A stretch of 64,000 nucleotides of DNA from Hofstenia miamia (Eukaryota > Xenacoelomorpha > Acoela): contig SCFE01000047.1 of NCBI GenBank assembly GCA_004352715.1, forward strand, positions 351,767 through 415,766, read 5' to 3'. The position numbers and the translations under genes were made by a program. The notes below the pieces were generated by a model. That model saw only the letters and a program-made list of their open reading frames with translations. It ran no database searches and was not told the DNA's origin. How positions within the stretch are numbered: the first letter of the stretch is position 1; each line of letters begins with the position of its first letter. Positions 26,047 to 37,762 of this stretch are shown in pieces.

Positions 26047-26804
26047 TACCATGCAATCATATACACATACATATATTGTTATTTTTGGATCTCTCTTATT
26101 AGTAATATGATCATGTATATGTAAAATAGAGATACCCAGATGAACATTCTATTTGTTAACAAATTAGAATGCTTGTTCGAAAAGTTGTAATATTTTATTA
26201 ATATAGATACAAAATCAATATCAATGGTGAAACAGCACTGCAAATTTGATCAGATAAGGTCTTTCAAATGTATGATAATTCGGGTAATAACTAGGGCCCG
26301 CGGTATACTGATACCAAAACCGATAGCGCGATATCTTGTCTAAAAAATTTTAATTAAAAGTATGTGTATTATATGAAACCCCGCGGATTAATGTGAAAAT
26401 TTTAAATATTTCTTTACGATGTCTAGAATAGCGCACGTCTATAATCATGCAGTTACAATTATATGGCTGATTAGAGCACCTAAATTTTATCAAAAAACTT
26501 TTCCAACAACGAGATATTTATAGGTTTGTTCTTAAGAAAAACAGATTTATAATGTGCCCATTCGCTTCATTTATTTCTTTTTAATGAATAGTCATCAAAT
26601 TTAAAATCCCTTTCATTTATGATCAAGGTCGAAAGATCCATTGCAGTTATATTAAACTGGAGATATGTAATATTTCTGCAAAGGTGCACCTATTTCCTGC
26701 ATCTTAATGTTAAACATGCTTCTATAGTGCAGGTAAGAGTTCTATTCTCTCTGTCAGACTCCAATTTTGAATAAAATCCATGCATATTTGTAATTGTTAG
26801 GTCC

Positions 26805-26805
<1 letters not shown>
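26047..26805. other. Spacer, no gene recognised
   Basis: AT-rich; a small GC-rich patch at 26290-26340 (CCCGCGGTATACTGATACC type) has no assignment. Confidence 0.45.

Positions 26806-26837
<32 letters not shown>
26806..26837. repeat. (TAA)n microsatellite
   Basis: About ten ATA/TAA units running into the N gap; read on the minus strand it is the (TTA)n type also seen at the 3' ends of LINE copies B and C. Confidence 0.9.
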
Positions 26838-27434
26838 NNNNNNNNNNNNNNNNNNNNNNNNNNNNNNNNNNNNNNNNNNNNNNNNNNNNNNNNNNNNNNN
26901 NNNNNNNNNNNNNNNNNNNNNNNNNNNNNNNNNNNNNNNNNNNNNNNNNNNNNNNNNNNNNNNNNNNNNNNNNNNNNNNNNNNNNNNNNNNNNNNNNNNN
27001 NNNNNNNNNNNNNNNNNNNNNNNNNNNNNNNNNNNNNNNNNNNNNNNNNNNNNNNNNNNNNNNNNNNNNNNNNNNNNNNNNNNNNNNNNNNNNNNNNNNN
27101 NNNNNNNNNNNNNNNNNNNNNNNNNNNNNNNNNNNNNNNNNNNNNNNNNNNNNNNNNNNNNNNNNNNNNNNNNNNNNNNNNNNNNNNNNNNNNNNNNNNN
27201 NNNNNNNNNNNNNNNNNNNNNNNNNNNNNNNNNNNNNNNNNNNNNNNNNNNNNNNNNNNNNNNNNNNNNNNNNNNNNNNNNNNNNNNNNNNNNNNNNNNN
27301 NNNNNNNNNNNNNNNNNNNNNNNNNNNNNNNNNNNNNNNNNNNNNNNNNNNNNNNNNNNNNNNNNNNNNNNNNNNNNNNNNNNNNNNNNNNNNNNNNNNN
27401 NNNNNNNNNNNNNNNNNNNNNNNNNNNNNNNNNN
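26838..27434. other. Assembly gap, 597 N
   Basis: Run of N between a (TAA)n tract and LINE RT sequence; probably hides the rest of the RT domain and 3' region of LINE D. Confidence 0.95.
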
Positions 27435-28035
27435 AATTGGGTAAATGGCATTGAAAATAATTCTTTCAAAAATTAAGGAAAGATGTGAAAGAATGGATTT
27501 TGGTCTGTAAGATGAACAAAGATTTCAAGGGAGATTTTTTCCACTTTTAAAGATTGGAACAACAACAGCTATTTTCCAAATACTTGGATAACATGATTAT
27601 ATAATAATAGAACAAAAAAGGTGATATAATGGATCAGAAATTGATGATGCAATATTTTTAAGTAGTAAAGGAGGAAGTTCATCATACGGAGTAGATTGAG
27701 ACGAAATCGAGTCAATTATTTTGAAAATTGAATGTGAAGTAAATGAATGAAGTATAATTTCTGTAAGATTGATGGTAGCTTCAAAATTACAAGTAGAAGT
27801 AGTATGGGCCGGTGAAGAGTCGGATGGGGAAAAAACAGAATAGAAATATTCGTTAAATAAATTGGAAATTTCAAGTGGTGTAGTAGCAAAGATGTTATTA
27901 AATTCTAGGACGGTTGGAAGTGACTAAGTCTTGGAGAGAGTTTTAATAAGATTGTGAGCTTCATTGACAGTCAATAATGAAGAAATCTTATTCAGAAATA
28001 CCACTTTATCTAGTTCTATTGATATATACAGTTCC
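27435..28035 (-). pseudogene. LINE D linker and start of RT domain
   Basis: On the minus strand: LFNEYFYSVFSPSDSS (the FNxxFxSVF linker block), PYDELPPLLLKNI, then SIWKIAVVVPIFKSGKN and YRPKSILSHLSLIFERII, matching the W..A.v.PI.K.G......YRPISL.S...KifE start of LINE reverse transcriptases. A stop lies between the last two blocks. Confidence 0.8.
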
Positions 28036-28038
28036 TTA

Positions 28039-28580
28039 AGGTGTGTTCCCACTATCGACTTTTATCAGTAGATTTTAATCGAAAATGCAATTATTTTCGT
28101 TCACATTGGCGATTTTTTATCATCCGATTTTTTATGAGAAAATGCGGATTTGGAAGAGCGTTCAGATTATCGATTTTTTATCAGATGATAAATTATCATC
28201 TTTTGATTGACAGTAAGAAAAACAGCAACATCTGTTTATGGATTGGTTTGTTTCGGATGTAAACAATGTTTACATATCTTGAAGTTGAAATATTTCAACG
28301 ACAATAATTTACATTTTGGAAGTCTGTTCCCTACTTGAGAAGAAAGCAATTAGTTTCAAGTAGCTATTCGACTAGTTTTAGTACCGTTCAGACTATCGAC
28401 CTTTATCAGCTGATAAATTATCAGATGACAGTAATTTGGCTGTTTTGCCAAAAAATCGGATGGAGCTTTCAGACTATCGACTTTTATCAGCCGATAAAAA
28501 AGCAGATAGAGTGTTCACACTATCGACTTTTATCACCGATTTCTTGACAGATGATAAAAGTCGATAGTGGGAACACACCT
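28039..28580. mobile_element. PIF/Harbinger-type MITE nested in LINE D
   Basis: Terminal inverted repeats of about 28 bp (AGGTGTGTTCCCACTATCGA at the left, its complement at 28561-28580) flanked by TTA on both sides (28036-28038 and 28581-28583). A 3-bp TTA duplication is characteristic of PIF/Harbinger insertions. Inside, the motif ACTATCGACYTTTATCA recurs at 28051, 28392, 28473 and 28519 with complementary TGATAAAAG-type segments, so the element can fold extensively. No transposase is encoded. Confidence 0.85.
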
Positions 28581-28602
28581 TTAGATGTTGCAAGAATACG
28601 AT

Positions 28603-29549
28603 TTAAGAGGTGCGGCATACCACAAGGATGAACAGACCATTTTTTAAGAAATCGAAGTCTATGAGAGATATGAACGGAATGAGAAGACAGAAAAACTGCA
28701 AGAGTTGTTGACGTTTCCGTTTCCGTGGTGTGAACAACCGTTTACTAAGATTAATTGCGTCATGCAAAGGGAAAAGCAAATTGTCAGGATGAGTGTATTC
28801 TAAAGGATTAATAAAGAGACAGGAACGAATAAAAAGATTAAAAGAATGAACATTGGAAAGGGAGTAAGAGAAAGAACTGTAAGAGGATGTATGTGAAATG
28901 TTTGAAGAAAAAGGAATTTCTGCTAAGATGAAAAGATGATCCGAAGAAAATGGGGAAGGATTAATAGAAGAAATGGAAACTTCAGTATTAGAATAAAAAG
29001 CATCCAAGATATTACCTGAGTCGTGAGTTGGAAAGGTTACAAGTTGTGAAAGATTTATATCAGTAAAAAATTTAATTAGTTCAAGTTCATATGGATCATT
29101 AGAAAATGGAATATTCCAAACAACTTGAGGAAGGTTAAAATCTCCAGTCAAAAAGATAAAAGAGTGTAGCATTGCATGAGAAGCATTGAAGCATTGGAAT
29201 TCGTCTAAAATGGAAATTAGTACAGCAGAAAATAATTGAGTAGATATACGATAATTACTAGATTCAGGAGGAATATAAAAACAAATGACAAGGAAACTAG
29301 TGAGTTTAGAGTAAAGAATAGTAGATGCATGTTTGTAAAATATGAGAGAGGACAAGATGAGTTTAGAGCAATTATTGTACCTCCATGAGAGTGAGCTCCA
29401 CGATCAGAGCGACAAATAACTGAGAAACTTGATGTGAGAAAAATTGAAGTTTCAGGAAACGAGTCATCGAGCCATGTTTCTGTTAAGCAGAGTATTGAAG
29501 GTTGAGAATTGAGCGAAGAAATAAATTGTGAGAGAAATCTAATCGACAA
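28603..29549 (-). pseudogene. LINE D apurinic-type endonuclease domain
   Basis: Two overlapping frames (29549-29217 and 29355-28603). Motifs in order: ILCLTETWLDDS (the TETWL block with the metal-binding Glu), HGGTIIALNS (the RGGGVAI block equivalent), ICFYIPPES, FLTGDFNLPQVVW (GDFN block with Asp and Asn) and SSDHLF (the catalytic SDH). This is the complete motif set of APE-type LINE endonucleases. A frame change lies between the first two and the last three blocks. Confidence 0.85.
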
Positions 29550-29599
29550 GAAATACCCCTAAGACTGCGGCAGTTACCTGAGAGCAGATATAAGTTTGA

Positions 29600-30298
29600 A
29601 TTATGTAGTCAATCAGTGGTGGCATTGATAGATGATGATGGAAGAGTGAGATCTAGTGATGAATTTTTTAAAAGAAGTTGTGGAAATCTAATTTTTAAAT
29701 CAGAACGAGGAATGCCTGAGTTAATGAGTTCACGTCGAATACGAAGAATTTTAGATTCTAATTCAAGGTCAGAAGGTGATAAATCAGGTGAAATGAAGAC
29801 GCTATGAGAAAAAGATTTGAGACGAAAAGCACTACTTAGAATACGACGACAGTCTCATTCTGAACGCAAACGTAAAATAATGCTTCTTTGGCGATTAGGA
29901 GAATAGCGACCACGACGGTGAATGTCATCTATGCAAACATCAGCAATACCCAAGTGATTAAGAACTTCTTTGGTTGATTGGCAATCATGATCAATTTGTC
30001 TGTGAAGGGGAGTTTCTTTTGAATACCCTGCAATACCACGTATTCAAATAGATTTGCGAAAAGAGAGATCTTCCTGAAGATTGTTAACAGGGGTATTTTT
30101 AGTGATGGGTGGATAATTTTGTAATTTGTCGATTTTCCTAGTAATATCAACCAAATGTTTCTCAATGTTAGAATGATCGTTTATTTCTTTAATGGCTTCA
30201 TGTAGCAATCCAGTCAATACCAACTTTGTAAAGGATTTTAAAGTACGTTCAGCATCAATTTCTTCACTTGCTGATAGCTGCAGCAATGATACTTTCAT
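29600..30298 (-). pseudogene. LINE D ORF1-like region
   Basis: A minus-strand open frame starts at 30298 with a heptad-like helical stretch (LLQLSASEEIDAERTLKSF and following). Across a stop it continues with RGIAGYSKETPLHRQIDHD, GIADVCIDDIHRRGRYSPN, RQRSIILRLRSE and VFISPDLSPSDLELE, ending near 29600. Basic RNA-binding character, an R.GR..P...R.I...L block and a final FI.pDLs..e.. block are the layout of ORF1 proteins that precede APE-type LINE ORF2. At least two stops interrupt it. Confidence 0.65.
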
Positions 30299-30299
30299 T

Positions 30300-32263
30300 T
30301 TGAAAATAAATTTGTGTAATAAAATGAAATTTTCTTGAAATTGATGTTAACGTTTTAAACCGTTCGTTTTCCCACATCATATGTCAATAAAGTCAAAATT
30401 TAGAAATTAATTCCCTTTTAAAAGGGAACTCCGAAAAATGTCATATAATAGATATAACCATGGTAAAATACGACTGCAAAAAACGATATTTTATTTTTTC
30501 TTTAATTTATAACTCTGTAGTGCTGAAATAAATACCTAAAAAAGTCTAGACACAAAGAATATGGAAAAATGGGGTTTTAGATAAATAATTTAAATTTTAT
30601 AAGGTGAAAGTTTGCATTTAGTAGGTAAAGAATAACAACCTAGTAATTACCGCCGTAAATTGTCGTGTTTTTTTTAAGTTAAAAGTATGCAGAGGGTATA
30701 AGCGCATTTGCCATTGTACAATAATTTTGTCCTTCTCACATACATTATCCTGTCATTTAGCAAACATAATTTATCCACGTTTATCAAATCAGCATTTTGG
30801 TGTTCTAGAATATACCTTAACCCCGAGCTTAGTGAGAAGTTTACAAATATAATTTTTGGTCTGCAGGATTTACGGTCTTAGTAGTAGTATAGGCCGAGAC
30901 GACAACGCAATTTGCCCTTTGTTAGTTTGGCGGTGCTTGACTGGTGTGGCTATGATGCGATTATGGACTTTGACTTTCGGACGTCATTGAAATATATTCT
31001 GTTTTGTTCGACAAACAAATTAATTTGCAATATATTGTTAAAATGTAGCAATTTTTTATTCACTTTAAATAATCAATTTACAAAAAACCATTGAAATTCT
31101 ATGAGCAAAAATTTCACGTGTTGGAATTACAAACAATATAATTTTTTTTTCAAACATTGAGAAAAATAAATAAATGTTTCACAGACGACATATATGTCAA
31201 TTGCAAATAATAAATACTTTTTTAACAGTTGAATCTATAAATATTTCCAAGTAAAAATAACTTTTAAAATATAAATACATGCTTCCACAGACGCGTACCC
31301 TCACCATACAGAGAGAACGAACATTTATAAATAATAAATTTATTTACAAAGAAAATATAAAATGCACTAATAAATGATGATAAAGTTCAATGAACAATGA
31401 TAATATTCGTGATAAGTTCATGTTTGGATGAGAATGATGTAGGAAACATACGCAATGTGTATTTGTACGTTATGAATTTCACAAGGTAGTATCTAAATTA
31501 ATGATTGATAAACAAGTCAAATGAGGTGACGTTCACAGCATAAACCACATGACAATTAAAAGTTTAAACAAATGCAATTAAAAAAGTTTATTAATGTATT
31601 AACAAATAAATGCCGTTTTTATTTATGATAAAGTATATAATTAATTTAACATCAGACAACAAATTCACAGCAATTCATTAAAATAAAATTGATTATATTT
31701 TTAAAAGAAATATCTTAAAAACTAACTAGAAATAATATTGCAAAAGCGTTAAGAATCAAAACAATATCTAAGATTTAATTATAAAAATAGCTCACCAAAA
31801 AGTTTGAAATCCTTCAGCGTAGTTATTTTAGAAATATGAAATTCCATTATTCCGTCTGTATATATATTCATACGTGTACAAAGTTGTACTCTTTCGGATA
31901 ACGTCAATATTACATAGTTTCGTTATCTATTGCCATTGTTCAAATGTCAAAATGTTTTCAATCGTAAAGATTGTTATCTACCAAATAAATAGTCTATCAC
32001 AAACTATAAAAACATGAAATTTAAATCACTTTATAAATTATCATAATTAAACATAAAACTATAATTTTTTCACAAGTGGGAAAGCAAACTAAACTATTAT
32101 TACAACATGTTTGCAAGTGTGTATAGTTCATAGAATGTATGTTTAATCAGATTTTTACCAAATTTTCCTATTATAAGCATTTCAAAACCGTAGAGAGATT
32201 GAGAATTTCTAAAATAAAATCTGAAATTCATAGAGGTTCTACGGCATAGCATTCAAGAGAATG
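30300..32263. other. AT-rich spacer, no gene recognised
   Basis: Short open frames only; a relatively GC-rich patch near 30865-30990 has no assignment. Confidence 0.5.
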
Positions 32264-32450
32264 TGCTTTTTTGTAATGTGTGATTGTGTTTTTTGTGGTG
32301 CGTGTTTGTCTTCTTGCACATTATTACTTGCTTTTGCATGCTTTCTTTTGCTTTATTGTGTTTTTTGTAGTGTGTTTTTGTGTTTTTGCATATTATCAGT
32401 TGCTTTTTGCACGTTTTGTTTTGCTTTATTGTGTTTTTTGTAATGTGCGA
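32264..32450. repeat. 72-73 bp minisatellite
   Basis: Units start at 32289, 32361 and 32434 with TTTTTTGTRRTG; units one and two are 72 and 73 bp and end in TTTGCTTTATTGTG. Partial units flank both ends. The strand is strongly T-rich with a TTTTGTGTTTTTTGT character. Confidence 0.8.
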
Positions 32451-34136
32451 TACCTTTTTGTCATAGGCATTGAACAAAATGAAAACTTCATGCCAGTATT
32501 AGAATAAGCTTTCAAGAACGAGAAAGAAAAACGTACATACACATAAACACGACTATTCTTTATAGTAAATTCAGATTTTATTTCAGTATTTTAAAGAATG
32601 AACGGTTTTGTTTTTAAATGTTTTATTTAATATCCCACATAAATATAAATTTTAAGACATTCTACAAATCAATGATTGTTAACGTATTTGCAGTTGTATA
32701 ATAGTTTATGAATTTTAAAATATAAATTTTATAAATACTAAGAAAAAAAGTAAATATTTCAATACATTGAATACAATCAATGCTTAACAAAGGTTTGCAT
32801 TGTTTCGCAGAAAGTACATGTGATTAAAAAATGATATATTTATTAGTTTTTACAAAATAAAAAGTTGTTTGCTTTTCCAAATAGTATTAAAGGAGATGTC
32901 AACTAAAAGAACAATATCTCACTACAAATAAATTCCTCGATTAAACAGAAAGTGCATTAACGTAAAAAATTATTATTTTTGCTTGCTTTTCAAAATAATA
33001 AATTGTATGTATTTCCAAACACTCATGAGATGCAGAATTCTGAGAAAATGACATAATAACACACGTATTGTATAAGCCTTATTCCTAATATTTCATTTAT
33101 GTTTTTATCTACAATGTGAAAAAGTAACACTCCCAATTTCCAAACTAAAAACAAAATGCTTTCAAAGTTATACACAGCTTTACAATGGCTTAAAGTGTTC
33201 ACATTCGCATTTTTCTTCAGTCAATGAGTAATCTTTGATAATCGTAAATCAATCCATAACGCCATTCCAAAATATATCAATTAGTTGTCATGAAATTCTC
33301 GAAACGTTGTTAATTTCTAAAAGACTAACACATTTTCATAAAGAATACATTAACGCAAGATGATAAAAATTTATTGATTTTACAAAACAAAGACTCGTGC
33401 ACAGTTTGCAAAATAGCTTTAAACGCTCATGAAAATGAAAAATGATTATGGTTATTAAAGTAATTCTATATGATGTATAGCTTGCAGTGAACAGAAGCAA
33501 AGAAAAAATAGCATTGCAAATGAGATTCACACACGAGCGTCTCTATATGACTTCTATGTCTTGATGAACATTTGAAATTCCTTTGCCGTTAACGAAATTT
33601 CATAAAAATGTGGCCTCATTTAATAAAGAAAAATTTCAAAATTTAGATATTTTTATATATAATGTGTAAATGTAAACATGCTTAAACATACTTTCTTCTT
33701 CACAATATGAAGTATCTTACGCAAAAAAAGTAATTAAGTGGCAGGAAATACACGATAGTTTTGGTAAAGAAATTTCAAAATAATTTATTTATGTAAACCA
33801 AAAAAATTTTGTTTGAACGACTTAGTGACTATACCCTCTTTTCAGAATTACTATTTTTATACCTAGAAATTATATATCCACAGATAAACAGAAATAGATG
33901 TCCATACAAAAACATTTTTAAATTCAAAAGTTAGGATAAAACGTTTGATAAATGAAAATCAAAATTTCAAAAAAAATATTTTCTTAATTGAATAACTGGA
34001 GTTGAGATAAAAATAAGATAAGTTCTAGGAACTAGAGAATAAGAGATTTTTAAAAATATGAAAGAGAAATACCTTACTTGAAGTCTATATTTCGATCTAC
34101 ATGTTAACTATCGCTTGATCAAAGACTAATGTTATA
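32451..34136. other. AT-rich spacer, no gene recognised
   Basis: No motif beyond biased short frames was seen. Confidence 0.5.
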
Positions 34137-34267
34137 TAGTTGGCTGCAAAAAAAATGAGACTGAACACCTATATTTTCACGCTTTGTGGAAACGTATTGA
34201 GACGTTTTAGAGGAAAACTATAAAAATAAAAGACAACGAGAATTTTGTGAACTTTAAAATGGTTAAA
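34137..34267 (+). mobile_element. Tc1-type element, left-end fragment
   Basis: Near-identical to the first 130 bp of the element at 36200-37469 (TAGTTGGCTGCAAAAAAAAT start). It stops at a single N (34268), so it may be truncated by a contig join instead of by biology. Confidence 0.9.
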
Positions 34268-34268
34268 N

Positions 34269-36199
34269 CTTAATTACGACATACTACAAACACCGCCTTG
34301 TGATATGCAGTGGAACTTACTAAAATAAGGCCAACAAAGCACTTTAAGAATATTAGATGCAATGAATCAGTATTCTAAACATTTACAGTTAATGCTGTTT
34401 AAAACAATATTAAAAAATGAGGGCATTCACAGTAAACAATACATATGCTGCAATTTTTTAATTTAGACATCAGCTATAGATTAGAAAGTTTGAATGCTAA
34501 GGACGTATATCTAAACTTTATAATTTTAGATGCATTTTAAAAAGTTTTTTGCAATTTGTTACTTGTAAGTCCAGAACTTGTTCAAAAGACTCTTAAGAAT
34601 CCATTTACTCCCTATTTGTTTAAAGGCAAATGCAATGGTTTAAGGTTTCAAAAATTGAAATTTCCTCTTATATAGGTGTGAATTCTATGATTTGAAAATA
34701 TTTTTGTGAGCAAAAATGATTCAGTGATCTCATTGAACTGGCTTATTACTACCATATTCAACTATTGCAATTTTTGATGAATCTCAATTGAACAAGCAAT
34801 TAATTTTAATAATAATCGTTATTTTGGTGTTAAAATTTTATGAAATTATATATATATATATTTCATTATTGTAGTGAACTTGTATTTGAAAAATCTAATT
34901 GGAAATTCAAACTATTTGGCTATGGTTATTTCTAAACTTTCCCAAATATTTCAAGGAGTGCCATGTGGCGACATTTCTCGAGCTATAACCTATACCACAC
35001 CACAAAAATGTTTACAAATCCACACTAAGTCCAGACCACACCAGAGGATTGCAAATTTGCCACACAACATTTTTGACCAAACTGGTAAATATATCAGTAC
35101 AAAGCATTGTAGACACTCAAGATTTTATGTATATTTTAAAATATTATACATAAAATTATGACAAAATTTGAAAAATTAACCATCTCCTCAGTGACGATAA
35201 AAATATAAAAATATATCATTCACATGCAGAGAACAATTAATATATAATCAAGGTAAATTTAAACTCATGATGCTCAAATTGAAAAAATCGCCCATAAATG
35301 GGTCGCACAATTTGATAAACCATATTCGTTTATCAATTCCTTAATTCGAAATTTAGCTATTGTTTTAAAAAATTGGTAAAATTAACTACTTATTTCAAAA
35401 ACTTATTAATTATAATAATTTTAAAGTTAAGTATTAAATTGTTGTTAGCCCAATAACTTTTTAAAAATGATTTTACAACTTTTGTAATGCTTCGAGTTTA
35501 TGGTTAAATATAAACTATTAAGGCTCAGAAACAAATAAGTTAATATTTAAAACTCAGTTTGCACTATAATCGCTCATTTGAACGTTAAGTTTAGTTGAAG
35601 CAATTGAAGTAATTTGATTGGCTGAATTGCGATGCAAAAACATTTTAACAATACGGCAATTATGATCGAGAATCCTTTATTGATTTATTTTAGTTTATTA
35701 TTGAATTCAACGCGATTGCAGTTACTTACAACTAAAATGCACTATAGTTAACGTTAGCAGAGCGCGATTGCACCCATTCTTTCCATTTTGTTATCATTTT
35801 ATTAGCAAGTAAAAGCTTGCTTACTATTATAATAATGTGAAAAATAGCTATTTATAGGAAATTTCCTCATTATATATATACTGTATATATATATATATAT
35901 AAACCTTATTAAAATGAAAATGTAAATGCAACAAATTTTTTACTGTCATAGTCTAACTCAAGATATTACCAAAACAGATTAAATATATACTTTCCTAGAT
36001 TGCTGCATCAAATTGCAAATGGATTTATCTTGCGAACAATTAAAAAGTTTAGCAGCTCTTCTAAAATATCTTTTCTGTGGTTTAGATTTACAAATCTTAT
36101 TAAACTTTTAGAATTTCATCTTAGTGTCCTATCTTTTGTACATTTTCTAGATATTTCTAGAAATCTACGTGCACCTGATAATGATAATATCAATTAGTA
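34269..36199. other. AT-rich spacer, no gene recognised
   Basis: (TA)n at 35871-35900. An open frame at 34874-35161 has no recognisable motif. Confidence 0.45.
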
Positions 36200-37469
36200 T
36201 AGTTGGCTGCAAAAAAAATGAGACTGAACACCTATTTTTTAACGCTTTGTGGAAACATATTGAGACGTTTTAGAGGAAAACTATAAAATAAAAGACAACG
36301 AGAATTTTGTGAACTTTAAAATGGTCAAACAAAAAAGTTAATTAATTAAACTGGTACTTCGTAATTATTTGAAAACACTTACCAAACAAATTGTTTTGCT
36401 TTGCAAAGTTTCTACTTGATTTCTTCGGAATGGAAACGTTGGAACAGCTTGAAAACGCCTTTGCGACATCGCAAATTTCTCGATCAACTTATTTTCGAAA
36501 GCTGAAAAAAATTCGACAAGGAGAATCTCTCAAAAGAAGAAAAGGAAGTGGACGCCCTCGAAAAATTATTGGAAAATTCATTCAGAAAACAGTCGCAATT
36601 GCTCTCAAAAATCCCTATATTTCTGGGAAAAAAATTGCAAACCGACTTCAAACTGAAGCCGACATCTCTGTGCATGAAACCACAGTTCAGAGAACACTGA
36701 AAAAAAGTGGAGTTACAAAAATTGGCAGAAAAAATCGACTTCTGATTACAAAAGAACATCAAGAAAAAAGATTAAATTTCGTGAAAGATTGGAAAGACTA
36801 CTTTTGAAGATGTTTGGATAACTGATGAGTGCGTATTTCAACTACACAGAAACAAAGTACAAATGTGGTCGTCAAAGAAATGTCCAAGACCAACAAAAGC
36901 GGTTCCACATTTCGACCAAAAAATTATGGTTTGGGGAGCACTTTCCTATCGTGGGTTTTATTTGAAAATTTTAGACGGAAAAGCCACAATCGACAGTCAA
37001 AGATATTGCCAAATTATAGCTGAATTTATGCCTTATGCTGATGCTTTATATGATGATGGATGGATACTCCAACAGGACGGAGCAACCCCGCACACGTCAG
37101 CAAAGACAAAAAATTGGTTTTCTGAAAATATTATCCAGTTTTTGCAATGGCCACCAAGTTCTGCTGATCTTTCTCCAATCGAAAACGTGTGGCAGATATT
37201 GAAAAATGACGTTGAGAAGAAAAATGCGAAAAAATATATCCGATTTAAAAGAAAAAATCCAAGAAAGTCAACACATTTTGACATCTGAAATGAAGTCCAA
37301 TTTAATGAAATCAGTTTCAGTTCGTTTGAATGAAGTTATTTAGACAGGAGGAAAACAAATTAGACTTTGATGCTTTTTACTTATAGTCCTTTAATGTATC
37401 TTTAAAATCTTACCTTTCTTGAGTTGTTACGTTCAGTAGTTCAAAAGTAATTTTTTTTGCAGCCAACTA
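36200..37469 (+). mobile_element. Tc1-type transposon, about 1.27 kb, TA target duplication
   Basis: Perfect 20-bp terminal inverted repeats (TAGTTGGCTGCAAAAAAAAT) flanked by TA at 36198-36199 and 37470-37471. Carries a broken DD34E transposase at 36430-37343. Confidence 0.95.
36430..37343 (+). pseudogene. Tc1-type DD34E transposase, two frameshifts
   Basis: Met at 36430. The first frame (to 36807) has the helix-turn-helix region (SRSTYFRKLKKI), a GRPRK hook and a second DNA-binding part (VHETTVQRTLKKSGV). A +1 shift near 36800 leads to the catalytic frame: WITDECVF with the first Asp, MVWGALSYRG, then QQDGATPHTS with the second Asp and SPIENVW with the final Glu, separated by exactly 34 residues. 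A second shift near 37235 is needed to reach the C-terminal SVRLNEVI and the TAG at 37341-37343. All three catalytic acids survive, so the lesions look recent. About 303 residues in total, shorter than typical Tc1 proteins. Confidence 0.9.
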
Positions 37470-37762
37470 TATTATAAGTTATTAAAAGGTCTATTTGAAA
37501 AATAAGAACGTTTTTTAAAATTGAGATTATAATTAGAAATATATTCAGCTTGTTTCTTTTTAACTAAGATCATTGTCGGTGTATATAAACACCGTTATTT
37601 TTAGTCATGTGCTAATTTTTTGATTTGGCAAGTAAAATAAAGTTTTTTCATGCCTCCAAGTTAAGTAAATTTATGATTTGATTATTATGTTTAGTTAATG
37701 TTATAATATTTTATACTTATGAAATCAATAATTTTTTATATATGTTTGTTTTTTCTAATATA

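Larger units (their letters stand above)
26806..30298 (-). mobile_element. Two-ORF APE-type LINE (remnant D), with gap and nested MITE
   Basis: Minus-strand element running from an ORF1-like region (30298) through endonuclease (29549-28603) and RT start (28035-27435) into an N gap, then a (TTA)n tract read on the minus strand at 26837-26808 that probably is its 3' tail. It is interrupted by a 542-bp MITE at 28039-28580; the coding signal of the linker between endonuclease and RT resumes beyond it. Multiple frame changes and stops show it is dead. Confidence 0.8.

Noticed and set aside
34874-35161. 95-codon frame as a gene
   Set aside because: No recognisable motif and no supporting structure.
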